Assembly: GCF_026547205.1 (NCBI RefSeq)
Contig: NZ_CP106877.1
Location: 2,382,771 to 2,446,770, forward strand
Source of the DNA: Fervidibacillus halotolerans
GTDB taxonomy: Bacteria; Bacillota; Bacilli; Bacillales; Caldibacillaceae
Direction of reading: 5' to 3'
DNA: 64,000 nt
Part shown: positions 46,629 to 55,836 of the stretch, in pieces
Layout: every line of letters begins with the position of its first letter
Position numbering within the stretch: the first letter of the stretch is position 1
Notes under the pieces: generated by a model
Told to the model about the DNA's origin: nothing
Databases searched by the model: none
The model's input: the letters and a program-made list of their open reading frames with translations, nothing else
Position numbers and translations under genes: made by a program

Positions 46629-48089
46629 TTAAATCCATGTAGGTGTACCGAAATTCGGCAACAATCCAATAAGGAACGTAACGGCGATACAAAGGAATAG
46701 GAGAATAACTAAAGGAAGACGGACAGAAAATTTTTCTTCCTTATTCGGATATTGGAAATACATTGATGCCATGATTCGAAAATAATAAGCGTACGAGACA
46801 ATCGTCATCCCGATCATGCCGATCGCTGTCACATAATGAATGGGACTTCCTCCGTCTATGATGCTGATTAACAGCTTCCATTTGCCGATAAAACCCGCTG
46901 TTGGTGGAAGACCGGCCAAAGAAATGAAAAAAATCGTTAAACTAATCGCCAGAAGGGGGGTTGTTTTAAATAGGCCGGTAAAGGTTTGCTCATCGGCCTC
47001 GTTTCCATCTGTAATATACGAGACAATGGTAAAGGCACCGATCGTTATTAAAGAATAGACGAGAAAATAATACGTAACAGCTTCCATCGAATGGGCGGAA
47101 AAGGAGGCGATTCCCGCTAACATATATCCTCCGTGGGCAATACTGGAGTAGGCAAGTAATCGTTTCACATTCCTTTGTCCAATGGCCATCATATTCCCAA
47201 ATGTCATCGATAAAAGGGCGAGGATTAATAAACTGTTTTGGAAAATTGAAAACATCACATGTTGGTCTAAAACTGTTTCGGAAAAAACCGTAAATATCAA
47301 TCGGAAAAACATGATCAGCCCGATGATTTTTGAAAAAGCACTGAGAAAAGCAGTAACGATCGTCTGTGCGCCTTCGTAAACATCTGGTGCCCATAAGGAA
47401 AACGGCATCGTCGTCCATTTAAAGGATAAACCGATGAACAGAAAACAAAACCCAATGATGTACAAATATCGGGTGGCAGGGTTAGAAACTTCAGAAAAAT
47501 GTTGAAGGAACGTTTGCAATTGGGTCGTTCCGGCTATACCGTATAAATAGCTCATTCCAAAAAGTGTAATCGCTGTAGCCAGACTTCCGTTCATGAGAAA
47601 CGTTAAAGCAGCCCGATTGGTCTTTTTCGACCACTTGTTCATTCCAACCAACACGTAGGAACTGACCGACACCAATTCTAGGCCGATAAATAAAGTAATC
47701 AGATCGTTACTCGATGTAATCATCATTCCACCGAATAAGGCCGTAAGCAATAGAACATAAAATTCCATTTCGTATTTTTCCATCCCCTGCTCCTTTTTAC
47801 TTCCGACGGCTAAAAGGAGAAGGAGGGTGCCACCGAACAGGAGAATGAATTTAAATCCTTTGGCAAAGGAATCAAAAATAAATGTATCGAATAGGATCGA
47901 TGTCCGATCAAGGGGAAGAAGGGTAAGGAAAAGTCCAAATGAAAGGAACGTACCCCCAACGGCTAACCAACCGAACCATTTTCGATCGATTTTCTTCGGT
48001 AATAATACATCGAGAATCCCAATCAATATAATCGTCATAAGAATACTGAATTCCGGTGTCATCACATGCCATTCGTACGAAAAATCCAT
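46629..48089 (-). CDS. nuoN: NADH-quinone oxidoreductase subunit N
   Basis: A 486-residue antiporter-like proton-pumping subunit of complex I with about 14 membrane helices. Conserved Glu in ELVSVSSYVLVGMNK and Lys in SFKWTTMPFSLWAPDVYEGA are seen, with GFIGKWKLLIS later. ATG at 48089 follows AGGAAGG; GTG three codons earlier is possible. Last gene of the nuo operon; nuoM ends 29 bases upstream. Confidence 0.95.
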   Translation of the reverse strand: MDFSYEWHVMTPEFSILMTIILIGILDVLLPKKIDRKWFGWLAVGGTFLSFGLFLTLLPLDRTSILFDTFIFDSFAKGFKFILLFGGTLLLLLAVGSKKEQGMEKYEMEFYVLLLTALFGGMMITSSNDLITLFIGLELVSVSSYVLVGMNKWSKKTNRAALTFLMNGSLATAITLFGMSYLYGIAGTTQLQTFLQHFSEVSNPATRYLYIIGFCFLFIGLSFKWTTMPFSLWAPDVYEGAQTIVTAFLSAFSKIIGLIMFFRLIFTVFSETVLDQHVMFSIFQNSLLILALLSMTFGNMMAIGQRNVKRLLAYSSIAHGGYMLAGIASFSAHSMEAVTYYFLVYSLITIGAFTIVSYITDGNEADEQTFTGLFKTTPLLAISLTIFFISLAGLPPTAGFIGKWKLLISIIDGGSPIHYVTAIGMIGMTIVSYAYYFRIMASMYFQYPNKEEKFSVRLPLVILLFLCIAVTFLIGLLPNFGTPTWI

Positions 48090-48117
48090 ATTCAACACCT
48101 TCCTGCAAAAAAGTCAT

Positions 48118-49674
48118 TTACGCCCCAACGAAAAATTCTATCAACCATTGGGGATAGATGCCTAAGCCGATGAGAAAAAGGACGAAAACGATTGCGGGCA
48201 ACCACTCGTATACTTCATATGTAACCCTCGGGTCCCGTTTCTTCTCCATATTCCACTTCCAATTATTTCCTTTATTTTCATCGCTGAAATCGGAATAAAA
48301 ATCCTTTGTCGTCCCTTTTTCCCCTTCCATCGAAGGAAGAGGTCCATAACTAATCGATAAAATCGCTCGTAAAATATAACCGGTAGCCAATACAATTCCA
48401 ACCGACGCTAATGTACCGACCATCGGATGATGTTCAAACGCTGCTAGTATGACTAGAAATTCACCGATAAAACCGGATGTGGCAGGCAGCCCTAAAGATG
48501 CCATTCCTCCGACAAAAAGAAGAAAGACTGCAAAGGGACTTCCTTGCCGTAAACCGGATAACTTCCCAATATCCGTCGTTTTAAACCGGGTTAAAATCAG
48601 CGCAACAATCAGAAATAGAAGGCCAGATATTAGTCCGTGGGAAATACTTTGGAAAAGGGCACCTCGAATCCCCGTTTCACTTCCAAGGGCCAAGCCGAGG
48701 AGAACAAAACCCATATGGGCGACAGAACCATACGCCCACACCCTTCGCAAATCCATCTGTCTCAACGCGAAAAGGGAACCGTAAAAAATGTTTACGAGTG
48801 CAAAGAAAAGAAGAAGCCCACTAATTTTCTCCCATTCATTCGGGAAAAGACCGATTCCGAAGCGGAACAATCCGTACGTTGCGATTTTTAACAAAACACC
48901 CGAATGGAGAATGACGATTGCCGGATGAACGTGTGAGTGCATAAGGACCATCCATTGGTGAAAGGGAAAGACCGGCATTTTTATCCCAAAAGCGATTAAA
49001 ATCGAAAGAACGATACTCCATTTTGTTAATTCATTCAACTGTACGGATCCGGTGTGCAAAAGATGTTGAAGTTGTTCGATATGTACCGTCCCCGTTTGTA
49101 AGAAAAGAAGAACGATTGCAAATAACAAAAAGGCTGAACCCGCTCCGTTATATAGTAAAAGGTGAAAAGCAGCCTTCTCCTTTCCCTTTTCACCGTATTT
49201 ACCAGAGAGGAAAAACAAACAGACGACGGTCATTTCAAAAAAGATAAAAAACAAAAACAAGTTTGCCGCGACAAATAAACCGAGCATCCCGATTTCCAAC
49301 AAGAGCAATAAAAGAAAATACAAATTTCGATGTTTTTCGATGTTCCAAGAAAGAATCGCTGCGAGAAATGTAAGGAGAACGGTTAGCAAAATAAACGCTA
49401 AGGAAATGCCGTCTAATTGAAGCTCATAATCGATGGTAAGGAAAGACGGATCCTTCAACGAATCGAAACCTTTGGGATGAAAGGAAATCCAAGGCCATTT
49501 TTCCGAAATGGACTGGATTCCCTTTTTAAAATATTGATGGAAAAAGAACGAACCGACAATGACTGGGAAAAAGGTAGCCAAAATCCCAATCCAATTTCCT
49601 TTTTTTCTCACAACGAGTAGAAGTATTCCGAACACGAGAGGCGAAAATACGAGTAAGGACAAGTTACCAGCCAT
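48118..49674 (-). CDS. nuoM: NADH-quinone oxidoreductase subunit M
   Basis: A 518-residue polytopic proton-pump subunit. FEMTVVCLFFLSGKYGEK carries the conserved Glu, IKMPVFPFHQWMVLMHSHVHP the TM7 lysine/histidine region and SGFIGEFLVILAAF the broken-helix part. A hydrophilic segment near 430-475 (SMEGEKGTTKDFYSD, NKGNNWKWNMEKKRDP) is longer than I expect between the last helices. ATG after AAAGGGGAAAGG. Separated from nuoL by 87 bases. Confidence 0.94.
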   Translation of the reverse strand: MAGNLSLLVFSPLVFGILLLVVRKKGNWIGILATFFPVIVGSFFFHQYFKKGIQSISEKWPWISFHPKGFDSLKDPSFLTIDYELQLDGISLAFILLTVLLTFLAAILSWNIEKHRNLYFLLLLLLEIGMLGLFVAANLFLFFIFFEMTVVCLFFLSGKYGEKGKEKAAFHLLLYNGAGSAFLLFAIVLLFLQTGTVHIEQLQHLLHTGSVQLNELTKWSIVLSILIAFGIKMPVFPFHQWMVLMHSHVHPAIVILHSGVLLKIATYGLFRFGIGLFPNEWEKISGLLLFFALVNIFYGSLFALRQMDLRRVWAYGSVAHMGFVLLGLALGSETGIRGALFQSISHGLISGLLFLIVALILTRFKTTDIGKLSGLRQGSPFAVFLLFVGGMASLGLPATSGFIGEFLVILAAFEHHPMVGTLASVGIVLATGYILRAILSISYGPLPSMEGEKGTTKDFYSDFSDENKGNNWKWNMEKKRDPRVTYEVYEWLPAIVFVLFLIGLGIYPQWLIEFFVGA

Positions 49675-49761
49675 ATACCTTTCCCCTTTATCATCAAATA
49701 TTTCACATTCCGATCAATTTCGATGATCGAAAAGTTCCTTGAAACGAGAGGAATCCCTCAT

Positions 49762-51510
49762 TCATCCTACTGACCAAATCGATATGGTTAATATAAGGAG
49801 AAGACCGATTACAGCAACCAAACCGTATCGTTGGGGATTTTTCCATCGTAGTTTTACCTCTTGTTTTGCAATTCCATTAATGGTTTTTGGAAGGAAAGAA
49901 ATTATCTTTTGTACGAATCGGTCAACAAATCCGATCCCCTTTGCAAACTGGATCGTTCCCTTAATAAACACCCGGTCATAAACCACATCCACATAATAAC
50001 CTTCTAATACCGTTCTATATAAACGGGACATCCTGTAGGATCGCATTTTGGGAGCGAGCCATTCCCTTCGAAATAAAAGATAGGAAATGACAAGACCGGT
50101 CAAAGATATAAGAATAGTAAGAAGGGATAGAAAACTAGTCGGTGCGGAAACCGGCTCAATTGAAAAAGGCATATTCTTTGTCAACCAGTCTGAAAAAAAC
50201 GTGCCGAAAAAATGGGTATTCAAATAGCCGATGAAAATGGATCCTGCTGCTAAAATCCCCATTGGAAACACCATCCATAAGGGGGACAGTCCCCCCGTTT
50301 TCGCTCCGCCGAAAAATAGGAGAAAGTACAATCGGAACATATATATAGCTGTTAAAAGGGAAGTGAGCACCGCCAGCCAAAATAAGAAAGGAGGGCCGTT
50401 GAAAAATACAGCCGACAATATTTCTTCCTTACTGAAATAACCGGAAAGAAAGGGAATACCACTCATCGACATAGCACCGATTAAAAAGAACAAATGAATT
50501 ACCGGCATACGTTTTCCAATTTCACGTAAATGTTCGATCGATTGGCTCCCTGAATATTTAATTAAACGTCCGACGCTTAAAAAAAGCAGTGCTTTAAAAA
50601 AGGCATGGGTCATTAAATGGAAGATAGCGCCCACAAACCCGATTGTCCCGAGGGAAAGGAGCATCAAACCAAGTTGGCTTATGGTAGAATAGGCTAAAAC
50701 CCGCTTGACATCCTTTTCAACGAGGGCGATCGTTGCTGCGAAAAACCCAGTACATCCTCCGATCAAAGCCATGGTGAAAAGTAAGGTTGAACTGGCTAGA
50801 AAAATCGGATAAATATTGGCAATGAAATAAATCCCAGCTGCGACCATCGTAGCCGCATGTAGAAGGGCGGAAACCGGGGTCGGTCCCTCCATCGCATCAG
50901 GTAACCAAGTATGAAGGGGAAATTGAGCTGATTTTCCGATTACCCCGATGAATAGACAAAAACCGACTGTCGTTAAAATCCCTTCAGAAAGGTTACCAGA
51001 TTGGACAACATGGAATATTTCATGTAATTCAAAGGTACCTGTCCCCCAAAAAAGGAGGATTAAGCCGACCAAAAAGGCGACATCTCCAATTCTTGTCATT
51101 AAAAAGGCTTTGTTTGCCGCCCTTTTCGCCCTTTCCCGATTGTAGTGGCCGATGAGCAAGAACGATCCTAACCCGACCAGTTCCCAAAACACGTATATTT
51201 GTAGTAGATTTGGAGAAATAACGAGGGCGAGCATACTGAAGGTGAATAGATTTAGTTTTCCATAATAAGCCTTAATCCGTTCATCATCTTTCATATATTC
51301 TTTAGAATACAGTTGTATCATTAAATTCATAAAAGAAACGAGCATAAGCATAAGAACGTTCAGTGAATGAATTTCATAACCGATCGTAAATTGGATATCG
51401 CCTACTGAAAACCAAGGAATCGATTGTCCAAAGGAACCGACCGTTAGTTGTTTAATAAAAACGATAATGGAAAATAGAAACGAAAGAAAACTAACGAAAA
51501 TACTTACCAT
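49762..51510 (-). CDS. nuoL: NADH-quinone oxidoreductase subunit L, N-terminally short
   Basis: A 582-residue proton-pump subunit with the conserved FWELVGLGSFLLIGHY (Glu), GKSAQFPLHTWLPDAMEGP (Lys) and HAFFKALLFLSVG. The C-terminal amphipathic helix and last anchor are present. Against NuoL proteins I remember, which open with a helix ending about 30 residues before this start, the first membrane helix seems missing. The nuoK stop is in the same frame 15 bases upstream, so no longer start is available. The gap is filled by a GGGACTGACCCCC palindrome that also supplies the Shine-Dalgarno AAGGGGGT. Confidence 0.92.
   Translation of the reverse strand: MVSIFVSFLSFLFSIIVFIKQLTVGSFGQSIPWFSVGDIQFTIGYEIHSLNVLMLMLVSFMNLMIQLYSKEYMKDDERIKAYYGKLNLFTFSMLALVISPNLLQIYVFWELVGLGSFLLIGHYNRERAKRAANKAFLMTRIGDVAFLVGLILLFWGTGTFELHEIFHVVQSGNLSEGILTTVGFCLFIGVIGKSAQFPLHTWLPDAMEGPTPVSALLHAATMVAAGIYFIANIYPIFLASSTLLFTMALIGGCTGFFAATIALVEKDVKRVLAYSTISQLGLMLLSLGTIGFVGAIFHLMTHAFFKALLFLSVGRLIKYSGSQSIEHLREIGKRMPVIHLFFLIGAMSMSGIPFLSGYFSKEEILSAVFFNGPPFLFWLAVLTSLLTAIYMFRLYFLLFFGGAKTGGLSPLWMVFPMGILAAGSIFIGYLNTHFFGTFFSDWLTKNMPFSIEPVSAPTSFLSLLTILISLTGLVISYLLFRREWLAPKMRSYRMSRLYRTVLEGYYVDVVYDRVFIKGTIQFAKGIGFVDRFVQKIISFLPKTINGIAKQEVKLRWKNPQRYGLVAVIGLLLILTISIWSVG
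50281..50298. repeat. GGGGGACAGTCCCCC palindrome inside nuoL
   Basis: A perfect palindrome of the GGGACTG family lies within the nuoL reading frame and encodes T-G-G-L-S-P-L in a loop between helices. It preserves the frame. Confidence 0.65.
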
Positions 51511-51527
51511 TAGGGACTGACCCCCTT
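51511..51527. repeat. GGGACTGACCCCC element at the nuoK-nuoL junction
   Basis: Fills the whole space between the nuoK stop and the nuoL ATG. On the coding strand AAGGGGGT acts as ribosome-binding site nine bases before the ATG. Confidence 0.7.
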
Positions 51528-51822
51528 AATAAATTTCGTCTAAGTCGATCGTTTTTTTATTCCGGTAAAGGGTAAGTAATATTGCAAGACCGATCGCCAC
51601 CTCTAGTGCGGCAACGGTCATCACAAATAAGGCAATTACTTGTCCACTGATATTGGGAAAAAAACCATATTTGGTAAAGGCAATGAAATTCAAATTCACC
51701 GCATTAAGCATCAATTCAATACTTAAAAAAACGATTAACGTATTTTTATGTGAAAGGGCTCCGAATAACCCGATACAAAATACGATTAGTGCTACCGTTA
51801 AATAGGCGGATAATGAAACCAA
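51526..51822 (-). CDS. nuoK: NADH-quinone oxidoreductase subunit K
   Basis: A 98-residue three-helix subunit. The conserved glutamates lie in [16 protein letters not shown] (Glu36 type) and in [13 protein letters not shown] (second helix/third helix). TTG start after GGGAAGTG. Between nuoJ and nuoL. Part of the proton channel of complex I. Confidence 0.95.
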   Translation of the reverse strand: MVSLSAYLTVALIVFCIGLFGALSHKNTLIVFLSIELMLNAVNLNFIAFTKYGFFPNISGQVIALFVMTVAALEVAIGLAILLTLYRNKKTIDLDEIY

Positions 51823-51903
51823 TTGATCACTTCCCTTGTCGATTCATCTTTAAATAAAGATTCCGAAAAACGTATCGATCCGTAGGACGATTCCTTGCCT
51901 TCT

Positions 51904-52401
51904 TTATGTGTTTTCCTTTTTCGCTAAAATAATGGCTCCGATCAGTGCTGCAAGAAGCAAGACAGAAATCATTTCAAAGGGAATCATATATTGGGTGAAA
52001 ATCAACTCACCGATTTGTTCGGTATTGTTTTTCCCGTAGGAGACAGGCTTCCGTGGAGGGGTTACTTTATGAATTCCGTAAAAAATAATAATCATAAGAA
52101 GAACAATCGGGATGATTACAGGCCACTGGAACCGTATCATTCTTTTTCTTGTCGTTCCTGTTTTTTGTTTCGTTAACATAATGGCAAATAACATTAAAAT
52201 CGTAATCGCACCGGAATAAATTAATAGTTGGACACCGGCGACGAATTCCGCCGTCAATAAAATATACAAACCACTCATACTAACGAAGGTAAGAACTGCA
52301 CTTAAAAGGGCATATACAGCTTTCCGAAAAACAAGGACGAAAACAGCCCCGATGATCGCACCGAGTGAAAAAAGGACGAAAAAGATAACCTCTCCGTTCA
52401 A
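51904..52401 (-). CDS. nuoJ: NADH-quinone oxidoreductase subunit J
   Basis: A 165-residue five-helix subunit (FVLFSLGAIIGAVFVLVFRK; LLIYSGAITILMLFAIMLTK with the pi-bulge GAITI region). TTG start overlaps the nuoI stop by 4 bases, with GGAG upstream, showing tight coupling. Confidence 0.93.
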   Translation of the reverse strand: MNGEVIFFVLFSLGAIIGAVFVLVFRKAVYALLSAVLTFVSMSGLYILLTAEFVAGVQLLIYSGAITILMLFAIMLTKQKTGTTRKRMIRFQWPVIIPIVLLMIIIFYGIHKVTPPRKPVSYGKNNTEQIGELIFTQYMIPFEMISVLLLAALIGAIILAKKENT

Positions 52402-52817
52402 GCCTTATTCTCCTCCCGCAAATTCGTTACATGATTGTTTAAGTCGTCCAAGTTTTTGTACAACTTACTACGACTATATTCAGCTAGTTCAAAATTATTC
52501 GTCATAATAATTGCTTCCGTTGGACAAACTTCCGTGCACAAATCGCATAATATACAAATTTCAAAATTAATATCGTACGTTTCGATGATTTTCCCCCGTT
52601 TTTTCGGATCGGGATGTTTTTTCCCTGTCAGTTGAATACAATCTGTCGGGCAAATATTCACACATTGATTACAAACGATACATTTTTCAGGATAAAATTT
52701 TTGAATCCCTCGAAAACGATCGGGTAAAGGAATCGGTTCTTCCGGATATTGATAGGTTATTTTTTCCTTTGTCCCCTGGTTCAGGGTATATTTCATCCCT
52801 TTGAGCCATCCGATCAT
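52398..52817 (-). CDS. nuoI: NADH-quinone oxidoreductase subunit I
   Basis: A 139-residue peripheral-arm subunit with two 4Fe-4S motifs, CIVCNQCVNICPTDCIQL and CILCDLCTEVCPTEAIIM, the N6a/N6b clusters. It follows nuoH by 56 bases. As nuoE, F and G are missing from this operon, these are the outermost clusters encoded here. Confidence 0.96.
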   Translation of the reverse strand: MIGWLKGMKYTLNQGTKEKITYQYPEEPIPLPDRFRGIQKFYPEKCIVCNQCVNICPTDCIQLTGKKHPDPKKRGKIIETYDINFEICILCDLCTEVCPTEAIIMTNNFELAEYSRSKLYKNLDDLNNHVTNLREENKA

Positions 52818-52873
52818 CCGAGCACCCCCCTTAAGATTTTAAATCATTCACGGGAACCTTTTTTCCTAGCAAA

Positions 52874-53866
52874 TTATGAAAGGATTTCATATATGATGGC
52901 CGTTAGGAAAATATTGATAATCGAAATTGGAATCAACCCTTTCCAAGCAAAGGTCATCAATTGGTCACCTCGAATTCGTGGAAACGTAAAACGAATCCAC
53001 ATAAGGGAAAAGAAGATGAGGGAAAATTTTATTGCAAACCAAATTGCTCCCGGAATCATCTCAAAATACGGGATCGGATGCCATCCACCTAAAAATAACA
53101 CGGTTGTCATCGCAGCCATGGCAAACATATACACATATTCTGCCAACATAAAGATGGCAAAACGAAAACCGGAATATTCCACTAAGTAACCGGCCACTAA
53201 CTCGGATTCAGCTTCCGGTAAATCGAAGGGAACCCGATTTAATTCCGCGACGGAAGCGATATAAAAGATGATAAATCCGACGGGCTGATAAAGGATAAAC
53301 CAAACCGATTGTTGGGCGCCTACAATCGTATTTAGATTCAAACTTCCTGCCAAAAAAATGACGCCAACGATGGAGAGAACGAGTGGAATTTCATAGGAAA
53401 TCATTTGTGCAGCGGCCCTCATTCCCCCAATTAACGAATACTTGTTGTTAGAGGCCCATCCACCGGTAACGATTCCAATTACCGACAAACTTGAAATCGC
53501 AACATAATACAAAAGCCCGATTCCAATATCTGCGAATTGGAAATGCTTTGTAAAGGGAATCACTGCAAGTACCATAAAAGCGGGAACGAAGGCAAGAATA
53601 GGGGACCATTTAAAAAGCGTTCGGTCCGCATCCTTTGGAATCGTATCTTCCTTCAATAATAGTTTGAAAACATCAGCAACCGTCTGAAGTAAACCGAACC
53701 GCCCCCCTGTACGATTCGGTCCAGATCTAAGTTGCATCGTACCCATTACCTTTCGTTCGGCTAAAATGGCAAAGGTAACGAAACTTAAAACAAAAATTAA
53801 AAAGGGGACAACATAGATGAAAAAGGATAAAAATCCTTCCATCGACGGAGGCTGTTCTAAATTCAT
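52874..53866 (-). CDS. nuoH: NADH-quinone oxidoreductase subunit H
   Basis: A 330-residue, eight-helix subunit forming the quinone chamber. Seen: AERKVMGTMQLRSGPNRTG, DVFKLLLKEDTIP, and the E-rich loop LNRVPFDLPEAESELVAGY with RFTFPRIRGDQLM. ATG preceded by GGGAGGG. In the nuo operon after nuoD. Confidence 0.96.
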   Translation of the reverse strand: MNLEQPPSMEGFLSFFIYVVPFLIFVLSFVTFAILAERKVMGTMQLRSGPNRTGGRFGLLQTVADVFKLLLKEDTIPKDADRTLFKWSPILAFVPAFMVLAVIPFTKHFQFADIGIGLLYYVAISSLSVIGIVTGGWASNNKYSLIGGMRAAAQMISYEIPLVLSIVGVIFLAGSLNLNTIVGAQQSVWFILYQPVGFIIFYIASVAELNRVPFDLPEAESELVAGYLVEYSGFRFAIFMLAEYVYMFAMAAMTTVLFLGGWHPIPYFEMIPGAIWFAIKFSLIFFSLMWIRFTFPRIRGDQLMTFAWKGLIPISIINIFLTAIIYEILS

Positions 53867-53954
53867 CGGCGAATCCCTCCCCTTTCCTCAACTGTTTATT
53901 TGATGGAAATCGTTATTTTTCATCCACCTTTTTACCCATAAAACCCTCTTCCCC

Positions 53955-55055
53955 TTATCCGTCCACTTCCCCTAACACGATGTCAACTGCACCGAGGATG
54001 GCGATCACGTTGGCGATATTTTCCCCTTTCAACAATTTCGGTAAAATTTGTAAATTGTAAAAGGACGGTCGGCGAAACTTGATTCGATACGGTTCTTTAC
54101 TACCATCGCTAGCAATATAACAACCGATTTCCCCCCGGGGTGATTCGATTCGGACGAATGTCTCTCCCTTTGGCGGTCGAATCATTCTCGGCACTTTCCC
54201 TAAAACGGGGCCCTTCGAAGGAATTTGTTCACACGCTTGTTCGATGATCTTTAATGATTGGTCGATTTCTGCCATTCGACATTCATACCTCGCTAAAGCA
54301 TCTCCCTCTTGTCGTACGGGTACATCAAAGTCAAATCGGTCGTAAAGGGAATAGGGATCATTTTTCCTTACATCCCAACTCACCCCTGTGGAACGTAAAT
54401 TTGCACCGCTTAGTGAATAGGCGATTGCATCGTTTTTCGTATATTTCCCAACCCCCTTCACCCGACTAATAAAGATTTCATTCCCACTTACCAATTCGTG
54501 GTATCCGGCTAGTTGGCGACGCATATATGGTACGAATTCCTGAACCTTTTTAATCCAACCGTCTGGGGCATCCCATTTTACTCCACCGATTCTCATATAA
54601 TTAAACGTTAGCCTGGCACCACTTAATTCCGTCAACAAATTAATAATCATTTCCCGGTCTCGGAAGGCGTATAAAAAGGGGCTTTGGGAACCGAGATCTA
54701 ATAAATAGGTTCCCCACCAAACGAGATGACTGGCTACTCGCCCCAATTCCATCGCAATGACCCGTAAATATTCCGCCCGCTCTGGAATCTCAATTCCCAT
54801 CATCGTTTCCACCGCATGACAAATTACATAATTATTCGTCATAGCCGATAAATAGTCCATCCGATCTGTGTAAGGAATAATTTGTGTATACTGGAGATCT
54901 TCCGCGATTTTTTCCGTTCCACGATGCAAATAACCGATAACGGGAGTCGCCTCATGAATGATTTCTCCATCGATTTTCAAAATAAGCCGAAAAACACCGT
55001 GGGTACTCGGGTGTTGGGGGCCGACGTTTAAAATCATTTCCTCCGTGCGTAGCAA
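53955..55055 (-). CDS. nuoD: NADH-quinone oxidoreductase subunit D
   Basis: A 366-residue 49-kDa-type subunit at the quinone site. LNVGPQHPSTHGVFRL contains the conserved His, with DRMDYLSAMTNNYV (Tyr/Asp) and ESPRGEIGCYI. I chose TTG at 55055, giving M-L-R-T-E-E-M as in other Bacillaceae; GTG at 55064 is possible but its ribosome site would be too close. NuoC and NuoD are separate genes, split by a 259-base gap holding DnaA boxes. Confidence 0.95.
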   Translation of the reverse strand: MLRTEEMILNVGPQHPSTHGVFRLILKIDGEIIHEATPVIGYLHRGTEKIAEDLQYTQIIPYTDRMDYLSAMTNNYVICHAVETMMGIEIPERAEYLRVIAMELGRVASHLVWWGTYLLDLGSQSPFLYAFRDREMIINLLTELSGARLTFNYMRIGGVKWDAPDGWIKKVQEFVPYMRRQLAGYHELVSGNEIFISRVKGVGKYTKNDAIAYSLSGANLRSTGVSWDVRKNDPYSLYDRFDFDVPVRQEGDALARYECRMAEIDQSLKIIEQACEQIPSKGPVLGKVPRMIRPPKGETFVRIESPRGEIGCYIASDGSKEPYRIKFRRPSFYNLQILPKLLKGENIANVIAILGAVDIVLGEVDG

Positions 55056-55077
55056 CCTTTCCACACTCCTCTAAAAG

Positions 55078-55233
55078 TTATCCACAATATTAACAGTTTT
55101 TTTTATCGAACTGTTAACAACTTTGTTGATCTACCGGAATTTTGAATACGTACACGTAAAATTAACAACTTATAAACAGAGTTATCCACAATAATTGGAT
55201 AAATACCCACAGGTCTCTCGACAGTTATTCACA
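55078..55233. promoter_or_regulatory. DnaA-box cluster in the nuoC-nuoD gap
   Basis: Two perfect TTATCCACA boxes (55078-55086 and 55182-55190) and one with a single change, TTATTCACA (55225-55233), all in the same orientation. Less good matches lie near 55170 and 55204. The AT-rich gap also contains a perfect 9-base inverted repeat, TTAACAGTT/AACTGTTAA (about 55090-55118). The boxes match the DnaA consensus used in Bacillus; function here is inferred. Confidence 0.65.
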
Positions 55234-55323
55234 GTCTGTTGTTGAAATCGTGGATGAAAAATAAGGAAATGTTCGTAATCATAAACGCTTTTTTTACCAA
55301 ATATTCTCAGTTTCAGTCATTTG

Positions 55324-55818
55324 TCACTTTAGTGGGTTTTCATCCTTATAATCCTTTCGAAGGGGATAGCCTTTCCAATCTTCCCCTAAAAAAATCCGGT
55401 GGAGATTCGGGTGTCCTTCAAACCGAATTCCGAGCAAATCGTATGCCTCACATTCGGGCCACATGGCACCTTCCCAAATGGATGTAACAGATGCGACAAT
55501 TGGTTGGTCCCGATCCGTCTTCGTTTTTAATATGAGCGATCGTTTCCTAGAAATGGATTGTAAGTAAAGGAATACTTCCATATGGGTTTGAAAATCTGTT
55601 CCATGTAATTCTGTTAAATATTCGAATTGCATATCAGGATGGGATTTTACGATTTTCGCTACCTTTTGATATACTTCTTGTTTGACCACGATGGTTGGTG
55701 TATGTTTCGCTAATTCATTTATATAATAATCTTCCAAACCGTTTTCTCCGATTTGATTTTTTAATATATTCACATAGTGAATAAGTTCCTGATTTCGTTC
55801 ATCTATTCCTTTTTCCAT
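55324..55818 (-). CDS. nuoC: NADH-quinone oxidoreductase subunit C
   Basis: A 164-residue 30-kDa-type subunit with EYLTELHGTDFQTHMEVFLY, SVTSIWEGAMWPECEAYDLLGIRF and the terminal GEDWKGYPLRKDY signature. It starts at ATG 55818 after AAGGGG; a GTG two codons earlier is possible. It follows nuoB by 18 bases. Confidence 0.94.
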   Translation of the reverse strand: MEKGIDERNQELIHYVNILKNQIGENGLEDYYINELAKHTPTIVVKQEVYQKVAKIVKSHPDMQFEYLTELHGTDFQTHMEVFLYLQSISRKRSLILKTKTDRDQPIVASVTSIWEGAMWPECEAYDLLGIRFEGHPNLHRIFLGEDWKGYPLRKDYKDENPLK

Positions 55819-55836
55819 ACACACCCCTTCTTTCGA

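Noticed and set aside
55065-55323. Replication origin
   Set aside because: DnaA boxes are few and no dnaA, dnaN or DNA-unwinding element of oriC type accompanies them; a secondary DnaA-binding cluster is more likely.
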